This document shows, in pieces, positions 10,651 through 23,615 of a DNA stretch of 64,000 nt. Within the stretch, counting starts at the first letter, position 1, and each line of letters opens with the position of its first letter. The position numbers and the translations under genes were made by a program. The notes below the pieces were generated by a model, which made no database searches, was not told the origin of the DNA, and saw only the letters and a program-made list of their open reading frames with translations. Source of the DNA: Asterochloris sp. CNOR1 (taxonomy: Eukaryota; Chlorophyta; Trebouxiophyceae; Trebouxiales; Trebouxiaceae); assembly GCA_963969365.1 (NCBI GenBank), contig OZ017763.1, forward strand, positions 744,001-808,000, read 5' to 3'.

Positions 10651-13600
10651 CTTGTGCAGGCAGAATGGTCAGCCCGATGTCCAGGCCTCTGCTGCGGTTG
10701 TCCACCTCCTGCCGCAGCAGCTTAGTGCCCTCGATGGCCTCAGCTGTGGTGACGGCTGAGAAGTCGTCCTGGAACTCCACCTGCTTGCTGCGCGTGAGGA
10801 ACTGGGTGAATCTGCACCCGCACATGACGAAGGGGGTGAACGAAAAGGGTAGACGGGGAGGGCTGGGATATCAGGCCAACTTGATCATGTGGACTTTCAG
10901 TGTGGCACGAGATGTACATTATGCGCGGACCTGGGGAGCAGCCAGGCAGAAGGCTCTTGCTGCGTATGCATGGTCAGCTGTCAGGTCAGGGGCCTTGCAC
11001 AGGTGCAACATTGTATGTGGTCTAGCAGGCAGGCACAGGCTCACTTGGCCATGTGCGTATGCTGCACATCTGCACAGCACACATTCTCTGCACCGGGACG
11101 CTCTGCCCACCTGTTGAAGAGGTTGAAGGACAGCAACAGGATATACGGGACGATGGCCACTGGCAGCCAGGTTTGGAAGTCGAGGCCAATGACGGGCTGC
11201 TCCATCATCAGCTCCCCAAACTCCTCATAGAACACCTGCACTTTGGTTGGTAGGACTCAGGTGCAGTCTTCTGCTGACGGTCAGGGTATCCAATCCACAC
11301 AGGGAGGAATGCATGTGATTGCCGAGTTGTGGTCTGGAGTGTTTAAGGCTGCATTTGCTGATCAAGGTGTCTTGAGGGCTACTTTGAGCAAGCAGGCACT
11401 ACTAGCAAATCTTTGTCAAGATACTCTGCAGCTTGTCAGCTGTAGCATCATGACAGACTCGGCCAGCAGCATGGGCTGCAGCCCTGAGCTGCTTGCTGTC
11501 CTTCATGCATGGCAGTGCACAGCTGGGTGACAGCACAAGACGCAATGTGCATCGTAGGCAGGCAGATGCAGGAGCAGCTGTGGCATGCTCACCGTGTTGG
11601 TGACGTCAGTTGCTCTGTGGTCTGGTGAGGGCGGCAGGGCAATGGCTGCCATGAAGTTGAAGGCCAAGGGGGCGGCAAAGCGGCACATCAGCAGCGCATT
11701 GGCCAGCAGCGAATATGGCGCAGTGTGCCTATAAGTGCCGGCAGCAAGGGATCATGTCAGCCAGGGTCTGTAGTAAGCAGTGTGCAGTGTGTGCGCAAGG
11801 TGGAGTAGCAGTCATGCCAGCGATGCAGCGGAGAGCTGCAGGTAGGGCGCCAGCTTGCGCATAGGCGTGTTCAGCATCAGCAATGATCTGACCTCTGGGA
11901 AACAAGCCCACCAGATGACAGCAGAACTGCACCCATGCACCAGGTGCTGACATGCGCTGCAGTCCCAGCTTGCAAATGGACACATCCACTCAGACTCAAA
12001 CAAAACAGTGACATGCAGCAGCAGCAGCACTGCACTGGGAACACCAACAGGTAGCAGCTCCAGCGCCCCCATTTGCCAACAGGTACAGTGTCACCAGAAC
12101 TCAGCAATGACATCCAGCAGCACCAACACTGCACCTGAGCGCTCGCTGCTTGCAATACAATGACAATTGAGTGCAGGTGTGCAGCAACCCAAAGACCACG
12201 CTCCTTCAAAGAACATGCCCAGAATCTACAGCAGCAGCACTGCACCTGGGCACCAGCAGATAGAAGCTCCAGCGCCCCAGCTTGTAGATGGCAAAGTAAG
12301 CGGCGCAGCAGGGGTAGATCAGGAACAGGAAGCACAGCATCTCGCAGGCGATGGGGTTGTGGGCCACGCGGCGCAGAGTCTGGCTGAAGACAGACATGTT
12401 GGGCAGGGCGGGAGTGATGGTGGCCTCTGCCACAATCACTGCCAGGGAGTAGAGGCCTAGCAGGACTGCCAGGGCCCTGCAGGCATGCAGCGGCACAGTC
12501 GACAGACCGCAGACAGAAAAGTTGGGTAGGGGCCGGGGGTTAATAGCTGCCAGACAGTGGAAGCCCAGCAGGGCTGCCATGACCCTGCGGGCATGCAACG
12601 GCACCAGTGACAGCTGCAGACACACGTGTTGGGCAGTGTGGCCTCTGCTGCAATGACCACCAGGACCCAGGGACCAACGTAACTGTCAGGGCTCTGCAGG
12701 CATGCAGCAGCCATGTTGTCAGAGTGCGCAATGACCTGCTGGCCGGGGCTAGGGATGGGCTGTAGGCTGTAAAGGAGATCAATGTTGATAGAGCAAAACA
12801 GATGCAGCAACAATGCACTGGGTGGGGGGCAGCATGGAGCAAGGTGCCTCCTGCAGAACTCAGCTGCTCTACAGGTGCAAGTTTGTGCCATCAGTCACAT
12901 GACATGGCTCTGCTGCAACTTAGCCGAGTGCCTCAGAGGCGCAAGCGTGCGCAGCGTAAGGTCACGAGCAGAGCTACAGAGATCTGCTGCTGCATCTGAG
13001 CAGGGCTGAGGTGGCGAGCATGGTGTTGAACCTGTTACATCGAGCTGATGCTCTCAGTTGAGCTGTGCTGCCACATGCCAGTGTCACTCACCTGAACACA
13101 GGGCCCCGCAGGCGGCAGAACCACCACCACTCGGCATGCGCCAACCAGACAGGCAGGGGTCCATGCGTGCTAGAGGCGAAGGGCTCCCCCGGGCGCTGCT
13201 GGTTCTTCACAACGTCCTCCAGGTGCAGATACGTGAGCACCAGTTCTTTGTACAGCTCCTGCTCCCGCTCCCAGCTCTCAATGCTCTGCAGTGCATGAAG
13301 GGGAAGTGAGAGGGACAGGGGTGGAGGTGGGGATGAGGAGGAGCTCCTGCCTGTCAAGGCTTGAGGACTTGCTGACCAAGCACTGCCCCCACCTTGTGCA
13401 AACTCCTTCTCAGTCGCCCCAGATCCAGGCGATCAAAGTAGTCCAGCTCCACATCATCATTCAGGGCCACCTGCTGGGGCTTGCACTCAGCAGCCTTGGC
13501 CTGCACCGACAGCAGGAGACGGATTGAGTGCAAGCACCACCCGCTGGACTTCTGCACCCTTGGCCGGTAGGTGGGCTGATGGCCTCAGTTCAAGCAATGG

Positions 13601-15874
13601 TGAGATGCGGTACAAGTATGAGCGGTTGCTGTTCGCTTGCACAGGGAAACAGGACGACTGAGTGACATCATGCATAGCGCATGCAGCAAGACCACGTCAG
13701 CAGCCTCAAAGCTGCATACGTATGCCAGCATCAGATCACTCACAATGTCCAGTTGAGCAAGCCAGGTTGCTGACTTGGGCTGCAGCATGCAACCCAGACC
13801 AGAGCCTTCCATGCATCTCAGTTACATACCTGTGCTGTAGCCAGAATTTGGTCCATGTACTTGGCCATGGGGTCACTCTTTCTGAACAACTGCTTGACCT
13901 GCTGCACAACAGCCATCTGCTCACTCATGACCCTGCAGGCAGGAGTGATACCAGACATGAAGCAAGCAAAGGCCGAGGCCGAGGAGCAGCACGCCTGCTG
14001 CACGGTGGCCATCTGCTCACTCATTGCCTGGAGGCAGCCAAGATTTGGCGCCGGGCAATGCTTTCGCATCCAGCCCAAGGCTACGACATGGCCGTCTCAG
14101 GTTTGCATACTCCAGGGCTGCACACTGGATGTCCTGCCAAGGGACCCCAGCAAAGTGCCACAGCATGGCCTGAAACTCTGGGGAGCCGCCTTTGCCACAA
14201 GAGCTGTTCCATCATTCACCAGCAGTCAATTTCCTCACATAAATGCGAAAGGACTAAGCTTGTGCTCACTTGTGCGCTGCCTGGGCATTGGCTGCTTGCA
14301 TGCCTGCCCGATGGAAAAGCTGCCGCTGGTAGCCCTTCGTGTCAGCCATGCGCCACAGCTGCTTGGGAATGGCCACCAGCCCAAAGCCCAGCAGCAGGAT
14401 ACCTGCAGCAAGGGGTGCAGTGGGTGGCCAAGGCAGCCAGCAGGGCGACATGGAGAGTGCCCAGTTGCAGGATACCCGGAACAATTGACGCTGTGGCCAT
14501 GGCCAACAGCCCAAAACTCAGCAGCAGGGGCAAGGGACGCCCTTTGGCTGCAACTGGCATGTCCAAGGCATTGCTGTTGTCCAGTGCAAGGCAAGCAGAT
14601 CAGGTCATATCAGGTCAGGACAGGTCAGGTCAGCCAAAGCATCCAGGCCTGTCAAGCTACAATGCGATGTTTGCAGGCATGCAGCGGGGCATGTGCACAC
14701 CTGCTATGAGCCCAAAGGCATTCGAGGCTGCTATGCAGAAGCCCACGACGTTAACAGGGTCCAGCTCGCCACTGATGAGCAGGATCAGGACGCCGCTGGC
14801 TCCTAAGCCCTGCGGAGGGCACAACATTGTCAGCAAAGGCAGGTCAACCCGATATGGCCACGACATTGCATGGCGACCAGCCAGGCAAGCAGTAGTTGCA
14901 TCATTGCTACAAGTTGTCTATGTGCATCAACGCAGCACGCATCCGGCAGGCAGAGCAGACCTGTCAGTCAATTGTGCGGTCACTGTCGGTGCCCATCACG
15001 TTGAATCTATGTTGGGAGGGGGCTGTGCAGGCAAGCCTTGTCTAGCAAACACATGACGCACCATGAGCACCAGGTAGAAGATGGCATTGTTGCGCAGGCT
15101 GGTGACGACCTTGTCCAGTCGATGAAAGTGCCCTGCAAGACACCATTGGAGATCTGAACTGTGATGAGCTAGCTAGCTATGGGAGGAGGTGGTGGGCGTG
15201 AGCTAAGCCTTATTTGCCCTGTCAGCAGCACCAAAATCCATAGTGAGCACAATACTGACCTGAGTCTGCATATTCCTGGTGGAAGGGGAGTACTGTGAAC
15301 TGCACAATGAAGCCATACCTGCAGCAGAAACAAGAGTTTTGATGCTGGCACAATTATGTGGACTTGGTAGCAACAGCATGTTTGCAGCAGAGCAATTGCT
15401 GCTTGCGCTGTCACCCTCACCAGTAGGCTCCCTGCCACCAGATGCTGAGCAGCCTTGGTGAGTGCCTCTGCAAAGGAAGGCATTTGTTGGGTCATGGCAC
15501 TCCCTTCATTGTTCTGCCTGAATGCCTCAAGTTGATGCTGAGCTGGCCAGGCGATATGCACAATGGCCATAGACAATGCCACCTCACCTGGAAGGCAGTT
15601 GCCACGTCTGTCGGCACCAGGACCAAGGTGCTGATCGCTGCAGCCCAGGCTAGTCCCACATCCAGCTTCACTGCCCAGCTTGTGGCCCGGGAGGGCATGT
15701 ATCTCAGGCCATACACGATGCTGGCCAGCAACAGTGGGATTGCCAGGGAGTAGAACAGCCTGCACAATACATAAAGGCCTGGCTGATAAGATGGCAGAGC
15801 ATGAAGCTGACCTGCCTGCTCTGGTGCAAATGTAGGATGCAAGCAGGCCCAAGATCTCACCACAGAGGTTGCAT
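10651..15874 (-). CDS. LIMR / LMBR1-like multi-pass membrane protein
   Basis: Fourteen minus-strand exons chain perfectly in phase: 15861-15874, 15588-15759, 15421-15467, 15260-15318, 15062-15132, 14701-14809, 14270-14402, 13830-13932, 13393-13500, 13092-13285, 12246-12476, 11593-11728, 11111-11235 and 10651-10811 (554 residues so far). The start MQPLWLFYSLAIPLL parallels MWVFYLISLPL of plant LIMR family proteins (At5g01460, At3g08930). Further family landmarks are LVPTDVATAF, IWWQGAYWYGF, NNAIFYLVLM, CIAASNAFGLIAG, LLLGFGLVAIPKQLW, the coiled segment with LRRSLHK and YLHLEDVVKN, LAVIVAEATI, YFAIYKLGRWSFYLL, LLMCRFAAPLAFNF and YILLLSFNLFNR. The animal relatives are lipocalin-receptor or lysosomal-transporter-like proteins; the plant and algal role is unknown. 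The first coding exon is only 14 nt. The C-terminal exons are unresolved. Confidence 0.93.
11928..12200 (-). repeat. Downstream copies of LIMR exon 12246-12476 donor end
   Basis: The exon end (plus strand tgcacctgggcaccagcag at 12241) recurs as tgcacctgagc at 12130, tgcactgggaacaccaac at 12031 and tgcacccatgcaccagg at 11928. Each has the agcagcagca run on one side. At the 12031 and 11928 copies a cagctccagcgcccccattt-like or cccagcttgcaaatgg-like block follows, matching the exon. Spacing is 111, 99 and 103 bp. The copies decay away from the exon. Confidence 0.75.
12477..12730 (-). repeat. Two upstream copies of LIMR exon 12246-12476 acceptor and start
   Basis: Read on the minus strand, the true edge GCATGCCTGCAG-GGCCCTGGCAG is preceded by GCATGCCCGCAG-GGTCATGGCAG (edge at 12584) and GCATGCCTGCAG-AGCCCTGACAG (edge at 12693). 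Spacing is 108 and 109 bp. The copies continue for most of the unit, with GTGGTCATTGCAGCAGAGG in the distal one matching GTGATTGTGGCAGAGG in the exon. Both would code for related peptides but are interrupted or out of register. Confidence 0.85.
13990..14035 (-). repeat. Upstream copy of the start of LIMR exon 13830-13932
   Basis: The minus strand here encodes MSEQMATVQQ. The true exon, whose acceptor edge is at 13932, begins VMSEQMAVVQQV. The copy follows an AG (edge near 14027), about 95 bp upstream, and is otherwise intronic. Confidence 0.75.
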
Positions 15875-16095
15875 GCTGCCCCCTTCGACAGAAAACAAGC
15901 AGGGCCCTTCTTGCCTTCTTCCTAAACCAGGTGAGGTAATAGAAACGGAAAAGGCAACGCAACTCCTAAAAATTGCTCCAGCGCCTGATCCGCTGTTCAC
16001 TGAGGCAGCCTAGTCTCTCCGCGAAGCTTTCACTGTGAAAAGCTGACCTGATCTTCTGGAATTTCAGGAGGAGGTCTTGGAGTTGCTTGGACAGC
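15875..16095. promoter_or_regulatory. Divergent promoter region between LIMR and bZIP genes
   Basis: 221 bp separate the two start codons. The middle is locally A/T-rich (gtaatagaaacggaaaagg, cctaaaaattgctcc) compared with its surroundings, as expected of a core promoter. No specific element is assigned. Confidence 0.5.
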
Positions 16096-19000
16096 ATGTC
16101 AGCTGTCGTCTCCCAGATGGGAAGACAGGATACGTCTGACATGATGTCCCTGCTCCTGGAAGGCGACACTCCCATGGTGAGTGGGCGCACATCATGCAGT
16201 GCCTTGCAGAGCATTGCCAGCAGGCGGTCCTGGGGCTGGAGTCTTCACTATTTTCTTGGAATGCTGTTTGATGGTGGTTTGTTGTTTGCCCCGGCAGTCC
16301 AGCCCTGTTCACCTCAGACCTGGCCATTGCCACTGTGCACATGAAAGCCGCTTTTCTTTGCGCTGCAGCAAGATGACGTGTTTGAGTTTGGCGCTGTGCC
16401 TGTCGATGATGCCCTGCTAGGAGAGTATGTGACACAGCTGGGAGCCAGGAAGCAGTCGATGGACATGCTACCAGCAGGTCTGCCTTCAGCTGTGTACTGT
16501 CTCCGCGCTACACTGAGGGGCTGGGAACAGGAAAAAGCCCTCTGTAGAAGCAGCCCAGCCGCTCCTTGGTGCCACTCGAGGAGCTTGAGTGCAGCAGTGC
16601 CTCTGCAGCACTAGGCCCCTGGCTATGAGTGTTAAGGTGCTGCTTCTCTCTCATAGTCCCCACCCACAAGCAGCACAAATGCTAAACAGGCAAGCCTGAC
16701 CGCTTGCAGTCTGGGGCGTGCACATGCTTGGAGCGGGTGGGTGGCACTGCGTGCCGGCCCACCCTGATAGCTGCAGCAAGACCAGATGGAGATAGATCTG
16801 CATGTGTGGTGCCTGGTTCATGAGCTCCTCACTTAGCAATCGGGCTCAGAAAGCAGGGAGCTGTGCTTGTCAGCCAATCGCTTGCATCTGCAGCCCCAGG
16901 CTCATCATGACACCTCTGTTATGCAGCCAGCTCAGGACTGGGAACCTACAGCCTGCCTGGCGCCTTTCCAGAGGTGCCAATCAGCGCGGTGGCCCCTGCT
17001 GGCATGTCGAGCCAGCCATTTGCTGCCAGCCAGCCCTTCGCTGCCAGCCAGCCCTATCTGTCCACACTTCCCTCAAGCTTGGAGTCAGCAGGTCTGGCCA
17101 CTGAAGGTGGGTACCTCCGTGATCTGCTGATGTCCCTTTTCTGGTGCTTGGCATGGGCCTTGCTGCGCTGCCTCGTCGCCAAGGCTGGCCATACTTTACA
17201 TTGCTGCCCTCTGAGGCCATGCATGCTCACACAAGGGCAGCCCAGTCGCTTTTCTGGCCTGCAATGCCCTCAACAGTTTTGCCGTGCCTGCAGGGCTGGC
17301 TCAGCCCGAGATGCTACCAGTGGGATACCCTGGCTCGGTGATCACGTCCGGCAACTTGACCAGCTCTGTTCCGCAGCCAGGTGACAAAGCTGGCAAGCGT
17401 ACGGCTGCAGGGACTGGTAAGCCCTCAGGTTTTGTCAGCCTCAACCATCAGGGTGCCCTTTCTGCAGCCTGACATGCTGTCTCGTGGCACCTTGTTGCTT
17501 CAACATGGAAAATTCAAGCCCCCCAACCTTGCCACTAAGGAGGCCTGCTGTAAGAAGCATGGATTGTCTTGTTTGGTGCCTTCAATCGTCCTTGTAGATA
17601 GCAGAGGAGTATTCTTTTCGCTGACAATGACCAGCAGCCACGTCTGTCTTCCATCTGCAGCTGATGATGCAGACTTTGACACGGGGGATGAGGACTGGGG
17701 GTCAGGGAAGGCTAGGAGCAGTGCTCACACCAACGGGACCAGTAAGCAGAAGCGCAGTGCCAAGCAGCAGCTGCAGAACAAGCAGGCGCAGCAGCGGTAC
17801 AGGTGCGCTGCGGCACAGCTCTTGGGGCTGCCGACATGGCTGGTCTCTGGCTCTTCAAGTGGCAATGCAACCTGCGGCTTCTGGGCACAAAGGGGACATA
17901 CCATAGTGGCTGTGCTGCTTCGTGAAACTGTGCTGCCACCATCACATCTGTGATCTGGCCCCAGGAGGCTTCATTTGGAGCAGATGCAAGGGCAGGCCCA
18001 TCTGCGGGGGTGAGGGGGGGCTCAGGATGCTGCACCTGCAGCTGCACTTGCAAGCCACCTCTCAATGTGCAGGCTACAGCACCTGCGGGCCTGCCACCGT
18101 GCAGGCTGCCGCGTCTATAGGAACACTCGGCTGTTGCAATACATGCTGCCCCCTGGTGGCTGCTGCAACTTCAGGGGGTTTTTAGGTGGTATCGTCAAGT
18201 GCGCCTCATCTGCGAGAAGAGGCCCCTGCAGGCCGCTCATAGGCAGGTGGCTGCACCCGCACAGGATCCTGGCCTGCTGCATGTGCAGATTGCTGCCTGC
18301 AGACTGTGCAAAACGGCACCAAACAGCGATCCCTGTCTGCAGGGAGCGGAGGAAGATGAAATTTGCAGAGATGGAACAGACCATTGAGGCGCTCTCGCAG
18401 CAGACGCACAACATGGGGCAGCTGCGGAACCAGAACAATGCCCTGCAGGTGTGGCTTGGTCCCGTACACCTGACCGGCACAGGCGTGCTGTGCCTGCCGC
18501 ATCACCCCACCTGCAGCAGGGCCTGGCATTGCTGGAGCTTTGGCTGGCTGGGTGTGACTGTTGCACTGCAGTGCAGTCTCTGGTATCACATCACCTGCGG
18601 CGGTCAAGCAGAGGGGTGACTCTGTGGGGCTTGCGGGTCCACTTGCTGGCTTGCTTGCTGAGAATGCATGTTGGCTGCCTGTCTGTCCCAGGGCTAGGGA
18701 TGGCACCAGCTCCAGCGTCATGTGACCAAGGGGTACTGGAGCTAGTCTGCGCCTGAAAGGCACCTGCCATGGCAGGCCCGCCAGGCAGTACCTGCTGACT
18801 TCCAAGTTGTCCTGCCGCAGCACCGGTCGGCAGAGCTGCAGCAGACCCTGCAGCAGAGGGAGGCCGAGCTGCAGCAGCTGCGCATGGAGCTGCAGAGGGC
18901 ACAGCAGCAGCAGCAGCCGGCTGCAGGGCAGGTCCGCCAGGAGCTCGTGGAGGCGCAGAGGGCTCCTGAGGTCTCGCTGGACCCCGTGGACGATGTGAGC

Positions 19001-22000
19001 TGGGCTGCTGTGGTCAAGTGTGGGCTGTCTGGCGGCGGATGCTCTGAGCTGTGCATTGTCATAGTGCTATTCTCAGCACTTCAAGTTGCCCTCATCTTTG
19101 CAAGAGGCCTGCATGAATCCTACCAGCCTCTCTAGACCTGCACCGCTGTCCGCATTGCTGAGCCTGAGAAATTGAGCTTAGCTTGGCCTGCCCTTTGGCA
19201 GGCGCGTAGGAGGCTGCCAAAACCTGCAGCAGCACCTTATTGCACCAGGCTGCCTGCGCAGGCTTGGTGCTTACCACAAGTCTGGGAGGCTGCCCGGACA
19301 ATGGCTGGTTGCATAGCTTGGCATGCCAGCATGCTGCCAGGCTTGTATGCCTGCCATGAGGCAGCAAGAGGGCTGTAGTATTACCTGGCAGCACCGGCAG
19401 GCCTGACCGCTGGGGAGGGCAGCAGCAGGTCAACGGGCTTGCCATGTAGCCTGGGCAGCAAGAGAGGCAAGGCATATGGACCCTCAGTGCCTGATGCAAA
19501 TCCTCTCTCTGAAATTGCAGTCTCCTCTGCACGGCTACAGTCTAGCTGTGACAGCACCACCTGGCCTGCTCTGCTGTCTGAGCAGCACCAGAGGCAGCAG
19601 AAGCACTGCAGTTGCTGACTATGTTCTTTGAAGGTGCCCCTTGCGTGTGTCACGAGCATGTCCTCACAACTGTACCCATGCCTGCCCTGCAGTTTTAGTA
19701 ACATCAGAAGCAGGGAGTGGCCCCAGCACCTGACACTATGCTTTGCAGGCATGTCTTGTGCATGATATCTGAAGCCTGTCCTGACAGGTGTCACCCTGCC
19801 TGACCCCTGCAGGCTGAACAGCTTCAGAGACAGCGGAGGGCGGCCCTGACCAAATATCAAGAACAATGGCGGGCTGCTGTGACTAAGCTAAGGGCGTACG
19901 TGGACCAGCACGGGTTGAGAGAGATGGATCGCAAAGGTACAGCGTACAGCAACGATTGTAACATATATTGATCAGCCTTTGCAAGGCCCAGAGTGACCCT
20001 CTTATTGGTGATATCGGCCAGTGCATCATGCCGGTCAGCACTGGCTGAAGAACCTAGACTGCACAACTGGGCAGAGCTGATGGCCTTTTGTACAGCATGA
20101 ACAGCATCAGAGGCTGGCATTGGTGGGGGCCCTCAATGCTTTCTGGGAGCACAGTGGATCAGGAAGGCCTCCTTTCTGCAAGAAGACACAGCTGCACGCA
20201 GGTGTTCTGCCACTACTGCCAATACTGAAAGCGGCTTTGTGTCTGCATGCAGCAAGCACTGTTGAGGTCGAGGCCCAATGCCTCAAATTTTGCCTGGGAT
20301 TGGTCCCGGCCTGGATAGCAGTCCTTGTGCAGTTTGTTCCCATCACTACTGGGCTGCTCTTCATTTACAGGCTAGGGCAATCATTTAGCTGTGCTGCAAC
20401 AAAGAGCCTGAGCTTTGCTGATGTTGGCATACACCACAAGCGCACCTGTCACATTTCCTGCCGGTGTGCTGCCTGTATGCTGCCTTCAGGCAACAGCTGG
20501 ATGTACTGTCAGCAGAGCTTCATGCTGGTGCCTGCAGGCAAGGGTGTGGATGCAGCGATCCTGCAGCAGACGGCTGAGATGGTGCGCCAGACATGCATGA
20601 CCTGCAGCCGGGCCATGCGGGCAGAGGGGATCAAGGTGCTGGAGCTGATCAGCAAGGACCTGGAGCAGCTGTCGCACATCACGTGCGAGCACCAGAGGTC
20701 ACGAGTGACGCACACCCTGCAGGTGGGGAGGCTGCAGTTCTGTGGGGTGGCCTGGGCTGGAGGAACTGTGGGAAGGCTGGATGGTCATGCATGTTGCCTG
20801 GCAGGCATGTGGCACCAGATTACCCTGGGCACATCACTGGCCAGCCCTCAAGGTGTTGATGCGCCTATGATCCTGAGCTGTGCTGCTTGAGCAAGCTGCT
20901 GCTTGGCAACAACAGCTGCTATATGGGCGGGCAGGCAGACCTTGCAGTTCGTATGGCCATGGATATGCCCATGCATCACCCCTGCCTGTGTGTAAGGGAC
21001 AGTCCTCTGCCTTCCTGCAGCATTGCCAGGCACTGGCTCACTGTATGCATATGATGATATGCAGGTGCTGCAAATGGACGAGAGCCAGCAGGAGAGATTC
21101 ATGGGGCTGCGCAAGCAGCACCTGAACAAGCTGCGCTCCATCTACCAGGAGCGCCAGGACCTTAACATGCAGGTTAGTTATATCTCTAGAACTCCGTGCT
21201 GCTGCTTACTACTGACAAGGCTAATGCGCACCAGCTGAATGCTCTGCACTGGTCACGCATGCAAGCGGCCATCCGCTCCTTGTTTTGTGGCCATTGTTCT
21301 GTTTTGTTGTGTGCAGGCAGGCGCTGCATGTTGTGCTGGTGTATGGTTTGCTGTCGGGCATTGCAGTGCCTGCTTTGTGGTAGACTGAAGCACAGGCTGA
21401 GGGGCAGTGGCCACCTGCTGCATTCTCCTGGCACTGTAGCAGTGGCACCCCAGGCAGGCCATTGTCCCTGCTGTGGGGTATGGGCACATGCAGGTGGGCA
21501 GTGGCCGGCTGGTGAGCAGCTGCCATATCTGCACGTCTCTTGCGGACTCTGAAGGGGTGTGAACCGATCCTGCTGTTAAGTTATCTGCACTGCACTTGGC
21601 AGGGCAGCGCTGTGCTGCAATTATCAATCATACGGTGTTCTCTGTTCTGCCATCAATGCTGCCAGGGTGTGCATGTTGTGTGCAGGCAATGGCCTTGATG
21701 CTGCCGCGGGAGGCCAACATGTGCAATGGGGAGAACATGGCGGGCTTGGAAAGCAAGCTCAACTGCATGAGCATTGCAGGGTATCACTGGACAGCAAGAA
21801 ACAATGTGGACCTCAATGAGTGAGTGTGTGTACCTTGTGCCTTTGCACAGGCTCAGCATCATGTAGTACTGGGGCCTTTGCTGGCATCCTTACGTCCTGC
21901 ACACATGCTCTGTTGCCTCCTTCACGTCTTGCACCTTCTGTTGCCATTTGCACCGAGGGCTGTACCCAAACAGCTGCTTCCTCCAGGCTGCTGTTTATGA

Positions 22001-22950
22001 GCATTTCCTGCGTTTCCAGTAACACATGTCAGTCACGTGGGCCCCTGCAGGGCAAACATGCCAAATGCCTTCTTGCTTGTTGTCAAGGTTGTGTCGTAAC
22101 AGCTTACCTGTTGCTGGGAAGCATCAGAGTGCATCACGCATCAGTCTTTCTGTGCTGCAGGGTGCTCGACAGCATCAAGGACAATCTGCGCAAGGAGCAG
22201 TCCACTGTCATGGAGTTCAACTTCCTGACAATGAACAAGATCCTCAGCCCCATTCAGGTCAGGCATCCCCAAGCCTATTGGTGTCCTGTTTCTGGGCTTG
22301 TGCACCGTTCTGTCTTGTCCTGTCAGCATTATTTTCGTTACTCATTCTCCAGTCACTGTGCCAAGTGTGTTGCCCAAGAGCTGCACCTGCGTTCTTTTCA
22401 AAATGAAAACCTCATCTCGTTACAGCGTCTGACCTGCAGGGAGCTCTCTTCTTTGAGACGGCCTGGCCGGCCCACTGTGAGTTCACCATTGTGACGGCAC
22501 TAAGATGCAGTCATACCACCACAAGCCATGCTGGGCCCTCCCAGGCAGCTGTGCTGCACTGGGAACAATTAGAAGCCAGCAGTGCTAAGCCAGTGCAACA
22601 TTTTGGAGAACGTGATGCCTACCAGGTCAAGCGCCTGCTGATGCCTGTTCGTGCCTGCAGGTGACTGCCTGGCCCTGGCCAATGTGCTGGCCTCGCAGCT
22701 GCACAGGGAAGACAGTTTTGACAGGTCGGGGAGTGGGAGCGGGGGTCAGGTTAGCTGCTGTCCTGTGTGCTAGAGACCTGCTGCGAAATCTGGGCCAGCC
22801 TTGGAACATTGCATATCAGTTGCATGTCAGGACTTTGCTGTGTCCGTTGGCCCCGACAGAGATGGAGAGCAGCAGCCACATTCACCCCAGGCATCCGGCT
22901 CTGGCAAGGCCTTGCTGAGCTGGGCTGGGCCGGGCACATCTTGGCTTTAG
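16096..22950 (+). CDS. bZIP transcription factor with C-terminal helical domain
   Basis: Fifteen exons chain in phase (16096-16176, 16369-16477, 16927-17106, 17294-17416, 17661-17802, 18343-18448, 18821-18994, 19813-19936, 20538-20704, 21065-21172, 21686-21819, 22161-22257, 22440-22476, 22661-22724, 22860-22950), giving 578 aa. An acidic/Ser-rich N-terminus with a repeated FAASQP motif precedes the bZIP region at about 204-245. The basic motif NKQAQQRYR fits N-x7-R, and heptad positions follow as M, L, M, N (EMEQTIEAL...HNM...). A Gln-rich coil (ELQQTLQQREAELQQ) and WRAAVTKLRAYVDQH come next. The last 200 residues are helical with KILSPIQGALFFETAW and CDCLALANVLASQ, similar in style to the sensor-like C-termini of plant TGA/DOG1-type and chlorophyte bZIPs (inference). 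It is a nuclear DNA-binding regulator; its targets are unknown. Confidence 0.9.
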
Positions 22951-23615
22951 TTGGCTGTGTGCTGGCCCTGTGCTGGCCCTGTGCTATGCTGCTGTGCCCA
23001 GCTTTTACCAGTAGCGGAGCCATGTCGTAGGTGTGTCTCCATGGTCTGCTGCCTGCCTGCAGCAGGGCTCCCTAGCTGCAAGAAGCTCCGCTGCACCCTG
23101 CAGGTGTCAAAGCAAAAGCATGGTGATGGCAGTGGCTCTTTGGGGGTCCCAGATGACAGCCGCAGCGAGAAATCTGAGAGCTGTCAGCATGAATCAATGG
23201 GTTTGTGACTGCCAGCACTGCCCAGCAACTGCACTAAAGTGGAACTCCAGCAATGTATGCCAGACTGTAGCTTCACATCTGAGCGTGTCATCCAGTGGGC
23301 TTTTCACAGATCTTGTTGCCAGTTGACTGTCCTGTGCTCTGTCACTAGAACAGCAGGTTCAAGACACTTTTTTGCCTCATGTACATGTTTGTACAGTCAC
23401 TTGAGTTGAATGAAGGCGCAAGTACTCCACACAGCAATGATTGCTATAGACCACTGCGATTGAGACATAGCCACGGTCAACATCCGGCATGCCATGTGAC
23501 CTTCCGGCGCAGCACAGGCCCCGGCCCCGGTCCAGAGGCCACTCCCTGCAGCAAGAACCGTACCCGTTCATGCCAGCGGATTGACCACTGACAGTAGACT
23601 CATTGGCATTCTCAC
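22951..23615. other. Intergenic stretch between bZIP and giant gene
   Basis: This 665-bp stretch lies between two same-strand genes. It must hold the 3' UTR of the bZIP gene and the promoter of the next. No clear TGTAA signal, coding exon or RNA gene is seen. Confidence 0.5.

Noticed and set aside
11928-12730. Assembly collapse or duplication error as the cause of exon-edge copies
   Set aside because: The copies differ from each other at many positions and decay with distance; assembly errors would give near-identical copies.
13662-15056. 464-codon plus-strand open frame
   Set aside because: It lies antisense to five well-supported LIMR exons and has no ATG-led or family-like sequence; long antisense frames are common in this composition.
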